Origin: Natrinema halophilum
GTDB taxonomy: Archaea > Halobacteriota > Halobacteria > Halobacteriales > Natrialbaceae
Reading direction: 5' to 3'
DNA: 64,000 bases
Assembly: GCF_013402815.2 (NCBI RefSeq)
Contig: NZ_CP084880.1
Location: 248,001 to 312,000 of the forward strand
A program made the position numbers and the translations under genes. Within the stretch, counting starts at the first letter, position 1. Each line of letters begins with the position of its first letter. A model generated the notes under the pieces. That model was not told the origin of the DNA, ran no database searches, and worked only from the letters and a program-made list of their open reading frames with translations. This document shows positions 45,847 through 55,166 of this stretch, in pieces.

Positions 45847-46605
45847 GTGCCTTCTCGCAAATCAGTACGCCTTGAGGAGATGGTATGGCCAGAGGTTGAA
45901 TCTGCCCTCGAAAATGGAACACGGACAGCAATCGTGGCTGTCGGTTCGATCGAACAACACGGTCCACATTTACCGTTGAATATGGATGCGCTCGACGGGG
46001 ACGAGCTTTCACGCCGAATTGCGTCAGAACTGGGCGATGCCCTCGCTGCCCCAACGATTCGCCCCGGGTGTTCGGGCCATCACATGGAATTTCCCGGTAC
46101 GATCACCGTTCCACCTGAGACGCTGATGGACGTAATCCGGTCGTACTGCCGATCACTCGGCGAACACGGCTTCGAGTACATTGTCCTGGTCCCGACCCAC
46201 GGCGGGAACTTCGGGCCGGTCGAGACCGTGGCGCCCGACATCGCCCGCGAACTCGACGCCACGGTGATTCCACTTGCCGATCTCGACGAACACATGCAAT
46301 TGCTGAACGAGGGGCTTAGCGAGGCGGGCATCGAGTACGATCAGGACGTGATCCACGCCGGAGCCGCCGAAACGGCGATGGTGCTGGCCATCAACGAGGG
46401 TCTCGTCAGGATGGAGAATATCGAACCCGGGCCTGAGGGCGATATCTCACCAGCCCGTTTGCTGAGTGAGGGGTTCAAATCGATTACCGAAAACGGCGTC
46501 CTCGGTGATCCGACCAAAGCAACCACCGAGGCAGGAGAAGTGATCATTCAGAACGTCGTGGACACGTACGCCGAGCAGGTCAAAAGTGAACGCGATGCGG
46601 TCTGA
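45847..46605 (+). CDS. Creatininase family protein
   Basis: A 252-residue metal-dependent amidohydrolase-like protein from GTG at 45847. The metal-binding signatures of the family are present: VGSIEQHGPHLPLNMD (Glu and His), GCSGHHMEFPGTI, VPTHGGNFGPVE and HAGAAETAMVL. Members hydrolyse creatinine or related cyclic amides, or act in cofactor biosynthesis (for example formamide hydrolysis in archaeal riboflavin/F420 synthesis). The actual substrate is unclear. The gene stands alone. Confidence 0.9.
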   Translation: MPSRKSVRLEEMVWPEVESALENGTRTAIVAVGSIEQHGPHLPLNMDALDGDELSRRIASELGDALAAPTIRPGCSGHHMEFPGTITVPPETLMDVIRSYCRSLGEHGFEYIVLVPTHGGNFGPVETVAPDIARELDATVIPLADLDEHMQLLNEGLSEAGIEYDQDVIHAGAAETAMVLAINEGLVRMENIEPGPEGDISPARLLSEGFKSITENGVLGDPTKATTEAGEVIIQNVVDTYAEQVKSERDAV

Positions 46606-47743
46606 GTGTGCGACCTACTGACAGACGCAGGTTCCCTGAGAGATTGATTCGTAGCGTTACTAGCGCACGGAATCTGGCTTCTCACCCCGTCTAAACAAGA
46701 CCCGAGTGATACGAAATTCGGAGGAAATACATGTGTCATATAGCATGTCAGATAGCCATTGATACGTAATTTCGTGATTTGACGCTCGATCGCTGTTGCG
46801 TTACGTTTGCTGTCTCATATTCTGAGCGATCCTGCCAACCGATTGCCTCGAACTCGAACGCAACGACCTCTGACGTGAAGTGGTCTCGATTTCGCGGATC
46901 TGCATCAGCGCGTACGGAACCGACGACGCGTTCGGGGTTTGGTGCTAAAAATTGAGGGCCTCAGAAAGGGGTCAGAATCCGCCCGGATGGGCGCAGAAAG
47001 ACGGCCGCCGGGCGGGACGGGTGGGACAATATCGCGGTCAGTGGGTGGTGATTGAATCGTGTCGCGTGAGATACGCGACGGTGAATATGTTCGATCTGGC
47101 ATATATCAATCCCACCCCAATTCTAAGTGCGTAGGAATCGTCCCTCTGGCCGTTTGAAATAACCCCCGTTCACCGTTGCGCTGGGTCCGCTGTCGGATGT
47201 CTCTACGGCCTTACCCGTGGACTGCTCCAGGACCAACTCGAGCACCGTCTGGTCCGTTTCGCTTTCGATATCGCGAACCCGTATCAGTTCGTTAGTCGTC
47301 AACTGCTTGGAGTCGGTCGTCTCCTACGGACAAACCCCGAGGTGGGCGGGCAGCCAATTCGCTCTGAATATCTCTTTTTGTGAGTAGTGTCGACGACTTC
47401 TAGCTACGACGATGATAACTCGTCACCAATTATAGAAATGAAGGTGTTGGAACCTACTGTCCCGGATGCTCATCAAATATCCGTACTTTCGGTTGGATGA
47501 TTCGCGTTCCCTCTACTGTTCTCGAGACGCCTTACTGGGATTCGAAGTGTTTTGACGGAGTGTGTTCGTCTCTGTTCGCTTGAATCTCCGTTCTGTCGAA
47601 GAAATTCACACATATGTCACACCGGGGGATGGGAAGTGGGCCACATCGAGTAAGACCGTATCTTTTGTATGGGATTTCTTCACCCTGGACCAATAGCTAC
47701 AAACCGCGATTCATATTTATGACTGGGACTCGAAGACAAGAAT
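46606..47743. other. Decayed coding region
   Basis: No intact gene over 1.1 kb. Two minus-strand open pieces without start codons look like protein: about 46758-46966 (GPQFLAPNPERVVGSVRADA, then EVVAFEFEAIGWQDRSEYET) and about 47118-47326 (QLTTNELIRVRDIESETDQT, then VLELVLEQSTGKAVE). They may be copies of one small family: the first region, read in another frame, contains MQIREIETT, similar to IRVRDIESET in the second. I cannot name the family. Confidence 0.4.
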
Positions 47744-47899
47744 ATGCCACACGATCAAGACGTTGAAGGCGACACCTCTGAAATATCGTCCGAGTACGAG
47801 TGCCTTCAGTGTGGGAGGATAGTCAAGGCTGAGACGAATCCAGGCGAGTGCGAGGAGTGTGGTGGTGACTTCCAGAACCGTGCGAAATCGGTTGAATAG
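47744..47899 (+). CDS. Rubrerythrin-like zinc-ribbon small protein
   Basis: A 51-residue protein (ATG 47744, TAG 47897). A short acidic leader precedes YECLQCGRIVKAET and GECEECGGDFQNRAKS, two CxxC pairs forming a single zinc ribbon. It matches the small haloarchaeal 'rubrerythrin-like' zinc proteins, which are abundant, often stress-linked and of unknown molecular role. A closely related copy lies at 63250. An AT-rich TTCATATTTATG segment about 25 bp upstream is promoter-like. Confidence 0.85.
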   Translation: MPHDQDVEGDTSEISSEYECLQCGRIVKAETNPGECEECGGDFQNRAKSVE

Positions 47900-48358
47900 G
47901 GTTCTCCCTTCTTCTCACATAGTTGAGGAGCCCCTGTAAAACTGAACCATATGGTTCGAACCGTAGTCGAATCCGGCAGTATGAGTTCGGTCTGGCCTTC
48001 ATCTCGTCCAGCCTCGTGCCTCTCGGAGCGTGTGAGGGGATGAGCACGCCCGCAGGAACATTTTCGAAAACGAGACGTAGACGGCATCAGTCGTGCTACC
48101 GAGCGTGGTTTGTATCTTCGAGTATCGGCTGCTTCCCCAAGCTCACGGGTCGGGGCAGCTGCCTCGAACCGCCTGTGAATACGCGGAATTCAGCCGGAAA
48201 CTGGGAAGTGTGAACGACGGCGATACTCCGCTCCGAATTTCTCGTATCGGTTCGAATGGATAGTTACTCTCTTTCTGATGTTATATTTGTACCGCCCCAC
48301 AATCACTTCCGTTACCAATATCCGATATATTTATTAACCGATAGTACGAATTATCTAT
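47900..48358. other. Spacer between zinc-ribbon and PadR genes
   Basis: No supported gene. The AT-rich stretch at 48295-48357 (including TATATTTATTAACC) should contain the PadR gene promoter, probably leaderless because the tract ends at the ATG. Confidence 0.45.
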
Positions 48359-48652
48359 ATGTACGATCTCACAGGCTTCCAGCGCGACCTGTTGTACGTG
48401 ATCGCCGGCCAAGACGAGCCCCACGGGCTCGCCATCAAGGAAGAACTCGAAAACTACTACGAGAAGGATATCCAACACGGGCGACTCTATCCGAACCTCG
48501 ACGAGATAGTCGATAAGGGCCTCGTGGAAAAAGGAGAACTCGATCGTCGGACGAATTACTATACGGTCACTGCCCGTGGCCGGCGGGAACTCGAGGCTCG
48601 ACGGGAATGGGAAGATCAGTATGTCAGCGACAAGTTGTCTGATGTAGTCTAA
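48359..48652 (+). CDS. PadR family transcriptional regulator
   Basis: A 97-residue winged-helix regulator: MYDLTGFQRDLLYVIAGQDE, PHGLAIKEELENYYEKDI, QHGRLYPNLDEIVDKGLVEK and the wing DRRTNYYTVTARG. It is a near duplicate of the regulator at 39610-39888; the recognition-helix half is almost identical, so both may bind the same operator, while the C-terminal ends differ (YVSDKLSDVV here). ATG at 48359 follows directly after an AT-rich promoter-like tract. Confidence 0.92.
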   Translation: MYDLTGFQRDLLYVIAGQDEPHGLAIKEELENYYEKDIQHGRLYPNLDEIVDKGLVEKGELDRRTNYYTVTARGRRELEARREWEDQYVSDKLSDVV

Positions 48653-49119
48653 CGTGTCTGTGTCCACCGGGACCTGACCGTCGGTACGAGGAGCGGCCTG
48701 TAATCGCGACTCGATGCCCATACTACTGTATGGAAGTAAATTAATATTTATAAGTATAATCGTAAGGATAGGGGATATCAGTCGACGAGATGACGGGCGA
48801 TACCGGAACCTGTTGTGACTGGACGATGTGGTCGTCACTGGATCTATCATCGTCACCGGGGTACCGTGAGTGTCGGGCAGTGACCGTTGCAATTATTTCC
48901 CGCAGTCATGGTCGTCAGGTTCCAGTCGCAGATCGGCTTGCTTGACGGATTTTGACTATCAAAAGCGGGTTCGACCGCGACAGTCGAACTAACGTGGGCT
49001 CTTTCTCGACTCGTAGAGGACAGGTACTGGCATTTTCGTCTGAACGACCTGAGACCCAATGATAACGTGTACGTCATTAACCGTTAGAACTTTCTGCTCA
49101 CTAGTCTTCGAGAGCAACT
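48653..49119. other. Spacer upstream of IS630 transposase
   Basis: No gene recognised. An AT-rich stretch lies at 48730-48765. The left end of the IS630-type element should be close to 49060-49100 (CATTAACCGTTAGAAC), but no confident inverted repeat was found. Confidence 0.4.
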
Positions 49120-49635
49120 ATGGACCATCTTGATGATATCTCTATCGAGGAATTGCAAGATGCACTTGCGGATGTAGAGAGGAAAAAGCCGACTGAACGG
49201 CTGCTAGCAGCGATTGCCTTCAAAAACGGCGTTTCACAGACTGAACTAGCTGAGTGGTACGGTGTTCAACGACGAACGATCTATAGTTGGCTCAAGCGAC
49301 TGGACACAAATGAGCCGCTTGAACAGGCTGTTGCTGATGATCATCGACCTGGCAGAAAACGGAAATTATCAGAAGAACAGCAGAGTGAATTCGAACAGGT
49401 TGTCCACGAGTCGCCGAAGAACGTTAGCCTTGACGCGGCTTCATGGACGCCAAAACTGGTCCAGCAGTATCTTGAGGAAACATACGACGTCGAATACTCG
49501 ATTCCGAGCTGTCGGCGGTTGCTAAAAGAAGCAGGGTTGACGTATCAGCGATCCCGTCGTGTGGCCACCGAAGCTAATTCTGGCGAATCACACGACGATG
49601 ACACAGAGCCTGGCGGGAAATGGACGACACAGTAG
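49120..49635 (+). mobile_element. IS630-type transposase, N-terminal part (OrfA) only
   Basis: A 171-residue frame: a helix-turn-helix region (LLAAIAFKNGVSQTELAEWY, GVQRRTIYSWLKRL), a winged second domain (KLSEEQQSEFEQVVHESPKN, then DAASWTPKLVQQYLEETYDV) and SIPSCRRLLKEAGLTYQRSR. In haloarchaeal IS630 elements the DDE catalytic part follows in a second frame; here only a few residues of unrelated sequence follow the stop and the catalytic domain is deleted. The element is probably dead, though the DNA-binding half could still be made. Confidence 0.8.
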
Positions 49636-50281
49636 TCGTACTGCGAACACCGATACCATCGCAATTCGAGTGGTTTATTATAACGAACAAGGTGAATACC
49701 CACACAGTTAAGCCTGGGACGATTCAAATCGCACGTCCAAGGAGTGAAGTACCTCGGGGACGAGACCCGAGGCTTCACCGGTTGTCTGTGTCGTCCAGAA
49801 ACGGACGAACAGACGCAGGCGAATGTAATTCCCCTCGACCGTCCCGAGATGGGCCGGTTGGAAGTAACACCCGAAACCCTCGTTGTGTCCGCGAGGGCCG
49901 GTCGCTCCACCACGACCCGACAATTCTCGTCTCACCAAGCCAAAGATAGGGGTTTAGAGGAGTCGCATTTCCAAACCGAATCTCAGCCAGCAGTGGATTA
50001 TAGTTTGAATCCATTTTTGTTGTATCTTCTGACTGTAATCACACCATCAAACGACATTTGTTAGATATTCCGACGGGCATCACCCTTACGGTCAAATCGT
50101 TCGACAATCTTTGATTTCCAGTCGACACCAAGGCACTCGCCCTGCCCCGCCTGCAGACTGCAAATCATACTATCCCAACTGCAGCTGGAATTCCGGTGCA
50201 TTCAGGCGGTAGTAGGTATCGACCCAGATCGGTTATCGGAGTCGAAATACGGCAATTGTTCACGACCTGAACCCGATGGGG
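49636..50281. other. Transposon-relic region with a strong hairpin
   Basis: Contains the hairpin annotated separately at 49744-49778. Frames across it on both strands (for example 49744-50064 plus) have no domain. On the minus strand the sequence leading to the hairpin could be the last part of a decayed TnpB-type gene, but no diagnostic motif remains. Nothing else seen to 50281. Confidence 0.4.
49744..49778 (-). ncRNA. Hairpin resembling the 3' end of a TnpB-associated guide RNA
   Basis: GTGAAG-TA-CCTCGGG (49744-49758) pairs with CCCGAGGCTTCAC (49766-49778): 13 base pairs with a two-base bulge and a 7-base loop. On the minus strand this reads GTGAAGCCTCGGG, loop, CCCGAGGTACTTCAC. A bulged stem of this kind, as I recall it, lies at the right ends of haloarchaeal IS1341/IS605 elements, where the guide RNA of TnpB is made and the guide follows the stem. 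No tnpB survives here, so it would be an orphan remnant. Assignment is from shape and memory. Confidence 0.4.
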
Positions 50282-50860
50282 TTACCCTGAATGACCGCTG
50301 GAGAGACGGTTCGTAATCACATCTTTGCCAGGACAGCCATCGTATATCCAAACTACCATCATGACGAAAAGCGGAACGATCTGGGAAATAACGAACAGAA
50401 CACCAATCGGGGTGAAAATGTATGCAATCGACTCATTCAGGTAGTATAGTATCGTCTCGAGAAACCCACCGTGGGTGGTCATCGGAACTGGAACAAGAGG
50501 CCAGAATAGAAATCCAAGCGAAACGTCCATCTCCAGGATAGATAGCGGGGAAAAAACGTCCGTAAAGAGGTGTGAGAGATAGCCGATTACCCATGCAGCC
50601 CCGACCTCCGGTTGACCGTACCGGCCAGCGATCATCATCCCGACTAGCAAGAGTGGGCCAACGAAGAAGAACGAATGGCCCAATGACCGACCGGGAATAA
50701 TCGCCAGCGTCCATGCAAGCGGTTTGTCGACGAGGTCCGGAAACTGTGTCGCTACGGCGAGCGCAATCGCACCTCGGCCGGTAGGCGGTCGACGAAGCAG
50801 GGCGTGAGTCGATATCGAATAGAGGAGATAGCCGACTGCAAGATGTCCCCAGGGCCACAT
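50282..50860 (-). CDS. Membrane-bound metal-dependent hydrolase (YdjM/DUF457 type)
   Basis: A 192-residue integral membrane protein with about four or five hydrophobic segments. Conserved polar motifs for metal binding occur at membrane edges: WGHLAVGYLLYS (His), ATQFPDLVDKPLAW (Asp), GRSLGHSFFFVG (His) and GYLSHLFTDVFSP (His, Asp). Members of this family are predicted membrane hydrolases of unknown substrate. The start MWPWGHLA places the first His motif at the N-terminus as usual. Confidence 0.85.
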   Translation of the reverse strand: MWPWGHLAVGYLLYSISTHALLRRPPTGRGAIALAVATQFPDLVDKPLAWTLAIIPGRSLGHSFFFVGPLLLVGMMIAGRYGQPEVGAAWVIGYLSHLFTDVFSPLSILEMDVSLGFLFWPLVPVPMTTHGGFLETILYYLNESIAYIFTPIGVLFVISQIVPLFVMMVVWIYDGCPGKDVITNRLSSGHSG

Positions 50861-51665
50861 TATTTGTTCATGCCTCGAGTCGACGCTCGTACGTACCGTT
50901 TGCTCTCTCTACTGAGACACGCACCTGATTTCGAGAAGTCTACAGTGACTTCACTCCGTTGTCTGGCTGGTATTTCCATTACACTTCCTCTATGATCGCG
51001 TCGCTGGTTTCTACGGATCTACCGTCCGAGGATACGCATGCCGCCATCTGTATTCAGAAGCATACATGGTTACTTTTTAAATATATTTTCGGTATAAAGA
51101 CTGCACTGGAATCGAGGAAGCAAATGGCTACTTTCGAGGCGGCTGATACGACTGTGACGGAATATGACTTGATTTGAAAGTAGTTGAGGATTCGAACGAG
51201 CCATGGCAGGAACTGGCCGAATCAACGCCTGTTGAGATTGGAACCGCTAGGAGTCATGTTCGGAGAACGTGATTCCTCCAGGTGCCCTCGCTGACACAGG
51301 AACCTCCGTATCTGCTCACGGGCGCGAAGCGCTCGTTCGCATGGTCCATGAGACCTTCGCTCTCGCGCTACCTGCAAAGAACGACGGCGATCGCTGCGGG
51401 TGAGTGGGGGAGCTCACCTGAGGAAGGCGGCCAGTAGGCGAGTTTTGCGAGGGTTTCTCTCCCCATTATACTCGGCAAGGCATCGAAAATGTCCTGTTCG
51501 TCAGTAACTCGCCAGCCGGGGAAATTTCCAGTAAGTGGCACAAGAAGCCCAGACTTCGTTATCCAAACGAAGGACAGCCAAAGAAACAGCTGCATAACGT
51601 GTCAGATATTCCTATTATAATTCTATAGAAAATAAACTTAAAACAGTATGTGTTGCTCTAAATAA
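50861..51665. other. Gene-poor spacer
   Basis: Short frames such as 51368-51595 minus (MQLFLWLSFVWITKSGLLVP) show no supported family. The AT-rich tract at 51600-51660 is promoter-like for the beta-CASP gene. Confidence 0.4.
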
Positions 51666-53324
51666 ATGGAAGTATCATTCCAACATGCAAATCCCTTTCG
51701 AGGTAACGAGTCGTACGTACTTCGGTTCGCCGACAACGTACGCAATCAGACAGCGTGTATCCTGGTCGATGCTGGCACTGGGGTTGAGGTAGAATCCCTA
51801 CTCGACTCGAGTTCCGACGACTATCTTGCAGCTGTTTTACTGACACACGCCCACGTCGACCACTATAGCACACTTGCAGAAAACATCGTTCATCAGGCGC
51901 CCGTCTACGCGGCGTCGGATACCGCAGCGATTCTTCCCGAAGTCTTCGCAGTCGGAACGGACCATTACGACCTCGAAAATACCGACGCCGTCCTCGATGC
52001 CGTCGAACCGATCGATGGCTGGGAACAAGTGACTGCCGATATTCGCGTCCGGCCGATTCCGGCCGGACATGCTCCTGGGGCTGCTGGCTTTTGCATCCAA
52101 TTCGACGATTGTGGCGAGTCCCATACGCTTCTCGCAACTGGTGACTTCACCTGCCGACGAGCAGCAGGCTATCCGGGTCTGGAGACGGCTCCTTCCATCG
52201 ACGTCGATGGGATTTTTCTGACAGGAACGACAGCAAATGATCTCGAGACAACGCTTACTGACGCCGTTGGGACGATCCTCACGCGCGCACAGGCCGGATC
52301 GACGACGCTGGTCACGACGAGCGGCCTAACCGGCGTTCATCTCGCTTATCTGCTCGCCAACGCCGGAGAGCAATACGATATCGACGTTCCAATTTCCCTC
52401 GTCGGCCACGTTGCAAAACTCGCCACCCGCCTCGAGTACGATCATGATGCCCTCGAATTCGTTCCAGAATTCCACCACTCCGACCGCTGTCTGGCTTCTG
52501 GTCAGATCACAATCGCTGGACCCGAAGTACCGGTCGATGGGAGCGCACGCCGACTGTTCCAGGCGATCCGCGAGGACGCAGGTGCGACACTCGTTCAAGT
52601 TACGAACGGTGGACCAGATCCGGTTTCGAGTGCTCCCTGTACGGTTTACGAATTCACTATCAAAAACCACCCGACCAAGGAAACGATCGACGAGGTAGTC
52701 GACGCCCTCTCGCCGACGCAGATCGTGATCGTCCATCAGACCGGTTCGAACGCGGACCGTTACAAGGACCAGTACGACAGTTTCGTCTGGGCGACGGACG
52801 ACGACGAGATTCATACGCTCTACGACGATGGATGGCAACCTCCGCCATGGGTTACCGAAGCGACGAGACAGCGCGTTCGTACCCGGAGCGGACAACGTCG
52901 GAAACAACTCGTCGGCGATTCTGTTTCCGGGCTCGAACTCTCGTTCCCGCGGGTCGAGCGTGCGTCGGACGTCGATCTCGAGGCAGAGGGGCTGAATGTC
53001 ACGACATTGCACGATCGACTCGCCAACCCATCGGCTGAATTCTCTGCGAACGCGTCTTCGTCGGAATCACTCTCAGAAATGGACGTGCTGGAACCGGAGC
53101 GAGAGACGACAGACGATACGACTACGGACGGCAGGCTCCAAGCGATCCTCGATCGGTTAGACGGTATCGAACGGTCGATTTCGACCGCCCAGACGGAAGT
53201 GGCCGCACAGGTCGTGGATGCCGGTGACGAGAGTACGCTACTTCGTGTCCACGACCCAACTGTCTTCGAAGACGCCACTCATGGTGACACGGTGACGATC
53301 GCGGTCGTTAGCGAAAACGAATGA
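51666..53324 (+). CDS. MBL-fold/beta-CASP nuclease-like protein with extended C-terminus
   Basis: A 552-residue metallo-beta-lactamase-fold protein. Metal ligands are visible in LLTHAHVDHYS (HxHxDH near residues 61-66), AGHAPGAAGFCIQ and ATGDFTCRR; a beta-CASP-like insert follows (TTLVTTSGLTGVHLAYLLAN), then TIKNHPTKETIDEVVD and IVIVHQTG. The layout resembles archaeal CPSF/RNase J-type RNases. From about residue 390 the chain is an acidic, low-complexity extension not typical of the family, ending in a predicted helix (LQAILDRLDGIERSI) and a small domain. RNA processing is the likely role, but the extension suggests a specialised, accessory version. Confidence 0.85.
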   Translation: MEVSFQHANPFRGNESYVLRFADNVRNQTACILVDAGTGVEVESLLDSSSDDYLAAVLLTHAHVDHYSTLAENIVHQAPVYAASDTAAILPEVFAVGTDHYDLENTDAVLDAVEPIDGWEQVTADIRVRPIPAGHAPGAAGFCIQFDDCGESHTLLATGDFTCRRAAGYPGLETAPSIDVDGIFLTGTTANDLETTLTDAVGTILTRAQAGSTTLVTTSGLTGVHLAYLLANAGEQYDIDVPISLVGHVAKLATRLEYDHDALEFVPEFHHSDRCLASGQITIAGPEVPVDGSARRLFQAIREDAGATLVQVTNGGPDPVSSAPCTVYEFTIKNHPTKETIDEVVDALSPTQIVIVHQTGSNADRYKDQYDSFVWATDDDEIHTLYDDGWQPPPWVTEATRQRVRTRSGQRRKQLVGDSVSGLELSFPRVERASDVDLEAEGLNVTTLHDRLANPSAEFSANASSSESLSEMDVLEPERETTDDTTTDGRLQAILDRLDGIERSISTAQTEVAAQVVDAGDESTLLRVHDPTVFEDATHGDTVTIAVVSENE

Positions 53325-53366
53325 GCTCCCAGGGAATTACAGTTAAGTGGGATGTAACGCGCGATT

Positions 53367-53741
53367 TCACACGACTGAGCTCTGTTGGTCAGTTGCATCT
53401 GTGAGGTGCGTTTCCCCCCACTCCGCCATTTCCTGAATAACTGGCTCGAGCGATTTTCCGAGTTCGGTGAGCGAATATTCGACGCGAACCGGTTTTTCGC
53501 TGACGATCTCTCTATCGATCAACTGTTTCTCTTCCAAGTCCTCTAACACGTCTGAGAGTACCTTACTCGAGATGCCCCCGACTTCCGTCTTCAGGGCGTT
53601 AAAGCCCAGCGGTCCGTTGGCGAGCAACCGGTGGAGAATTACGGTGTGCCACTTCTTTCCGATCAACGTCGCGGTGGACGTAATAGGACACCAGTCTTCG
53701 CCTGTACACCACACTTCCAGTCGCTGTGATGACTCGGTCAT
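53367..53741 (-). CDS. HxlR family transcriptional regulator
   Basis: A 124-residue winged-helix regulator from ATG 53741 (MTESSQRLEVWC; an upstream in-frame start at 53765 is less likely). It has CTGEDWCPITSTATLIGKKW, then ILHRLLANGPLGFNALKTEV, GGISSKVLSDVLEDLEEKQL and the wing VEYSLTELGKSLEPVI. The two N-terminal Cys could sense redox state or thiol-reactive compounds, as in other HxlR members. Divergent from a thioredoxin-reductase-like gene, with palindromes in between, it probably regulates that gene and itself. Confidence 0.9.
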   Translation of the reverse strand: MTESSQRLEVWCTGEDWCPITSTATLIGKKWHTVILHRLLANGPLGFNALKTEVGGISSKVLSDVLEDLEEKQLIDREIVSEKPVRVEYSLTELGKSLEPVIQEMAEWGETHLTDATDQQSSVV

Positions 53742-53770
53742 ATCGGACGGTCGCACTGGAGCCACATATA

Positions 53771-53915
53771 GTTACCTCCTGTAACTACATTACGTATGGT
53801 AGTCGGTGGGGGTTTTTTGACGGCTGTACTTTTTAGTGAGAAAAAGACCATTACCTTCGGGTAACCTGATAACCCGGTAGTTTGCTAACGTTTATGCCTA
53901 ACGAGGGGTAACCCC
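53771..53915. promoter_or_regulatory. Divergent promoter region with GTTAC/GGTAA palindromes
   Basis: Between the HxlR gene and the flavoprotein gene are several inverted repeats sharing the core TTAC/GTAA: GTTAC-5-GTAAC at 53771-53785, TTACC-TTCG-GGTAA at 53851-53864, and the perfect palindrome GGGGTAACCCC at 53905-53915, about 20 bp before the ATG at 53934. They are plausible operators of the HxlR regulator. Confidence 0.55.
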
Positions 53916-53933
53916 ATTACTGTTAGTTACTAT

Positions 53934-54965
53934 ATGACGGCAGCCAATACACCCGAAGACGCTGACCGGTACGAGGTCGCCGTTGTCGGCGGTGGTCCGG
54001 CCGGCCTCACGACTGCGCTCTACGCGACGCGACTCGGCCACGAGACCGCTGTCTTCGATCGTGGCGGTGGTCGCGCCGCCATGATGCAGGACACGCACAA
54101 CGTTATCGGCATCCCCGAATCCGTCTCCGGAAACGAGTTCCTCGAGACGGCCGCCGAACAGATTCGATCCTACGGTGCCGACTACCGACGGGAGTTCGTG
54201 ACCGGGATCGAGCGCCGGGACGGATCGTTCGTCCTCGAGACGGCTGACGAATCTGCCGTCGCGGAGCGCGTCGTCCTCGCGACCGGGTTTTCCGACGGTC
54301 GCCCCGACCCCCCGTTACCCCGAACAGGTCGGGGCCTGCACTACTGTCTCCACTGTGATGCATACATGTTCGTCGATGAACCGGTGTACGTGATGGGCCA
54401 CGGTGAGAGCGCGGCTCACGTCGCGATGATTATGCTCAACTTCACCGACGACGTCGACCTGTTGCTCCGCGGCGACGAGCCCACGTGGAGCGACGAGACG
54501 GCGACGATGTTGGAACATCATCCCGTCGATATCATTCCCGAAGACGTTACCGGCGTTCGGAACGGCGACGACGGCTGGCTCGAAGCGCTGGAATTCGAAG
54601 ACGGCACCGATCGCGAGTACAAAGGCGGCTTCGCGATGTACGGTTCCGAATACAACAACGGACTGGCGGCGTCACTCGGTGCGGACCTCACGGGAGACGG
54701 TACGATCGACGTCGATGATCACGGACGGACATCGGTCGACGGCCTGTACGCAGTCGGCGATCTGGTGCCGGGACACAACCAGATCCCGGTCGCGATGGGC
54801 CAGGGTGCGAAAGCGGGAATCGCGGTTCACAAGGACCTCCGCGAGTTCCCGAAGTCCGTCGCGGAACTCGAGACTGAAGGTTCCGTGTCTCCGAGCGACG
54901 TTCCCGCGATGGCTGATAGTCTGCGAAGTCGGGCGAACGAGCATTCATCGGCGGAGAGCGATTGA
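53934..54965 (+). CDS. Thioredoxin-reductase-like FAD/NAD(P) oxidoreductase
   Basis: A 343-residue flavoprotein. The FAD-binding VAVVGGGPAGLTTALYATRL is at about residue 15, RVVLATGFSDGRPD follows, the NAD(P)-binding part has VYVMGHGESAAHVAM, and the C-terminal FAD signature is GLYAVGDLVPGHNQ. The redox-active Cys pair appears as HYCLHCDAYM, one residue different from the usual CATC-type motif but still CxxC. It likely reduces a disulfide in a small protein or ligand. The divergent HxlR regulator with two Cys suggests induction by redox or electrophile stress. Confidence 0.88.
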   Translation: MTAANTPEDADRYEVAVVGGGPAGLTTALYATRLGHETAVFDRGGGRAAMMQDTHNVIGIPESVSGNEFLETAAEQIRSYGADYRREFVTGIERRDGSFVLETADESAVAERVVLATGFSDGRPDPPLPRTGRGLHYCLHCDAYMFVDEPVYVMGHGESAAHVAMIMLNFTDDVDLLLRGDEPTWSDETATMLEHHPVDIIPEDVTGVRNGDDGWLEALEFEDGTDREYKGGFAMYGSEYNNGLAASLGADLTGDGTIDVDDHGRTSVDGLYAVGDLVPGHNQIPVAMGQGAKAGIAVHKDLREFPKSVAELETEGSVSPSDVPAMADSLRSRANEHSSAESD

Positions 54966-55166
54966 GCGGTCCCCTGAACGGGCCGCAGTGCCATCGGTGA
55001 TGCCGAGTACACTCCCGTCGTCCACTCTGGACTTTGTTATCCCCGTCTATCGCTCGCTGAACGTCGCCATCCATTGGTCGCCGAACGGCCGTTCAGGAGC
55101 GATAGCCGTTTTCCCGAGTGTTTTACCCTCTCGCTAATAATCATCCCCCAAAACGTAGCAACGGCC

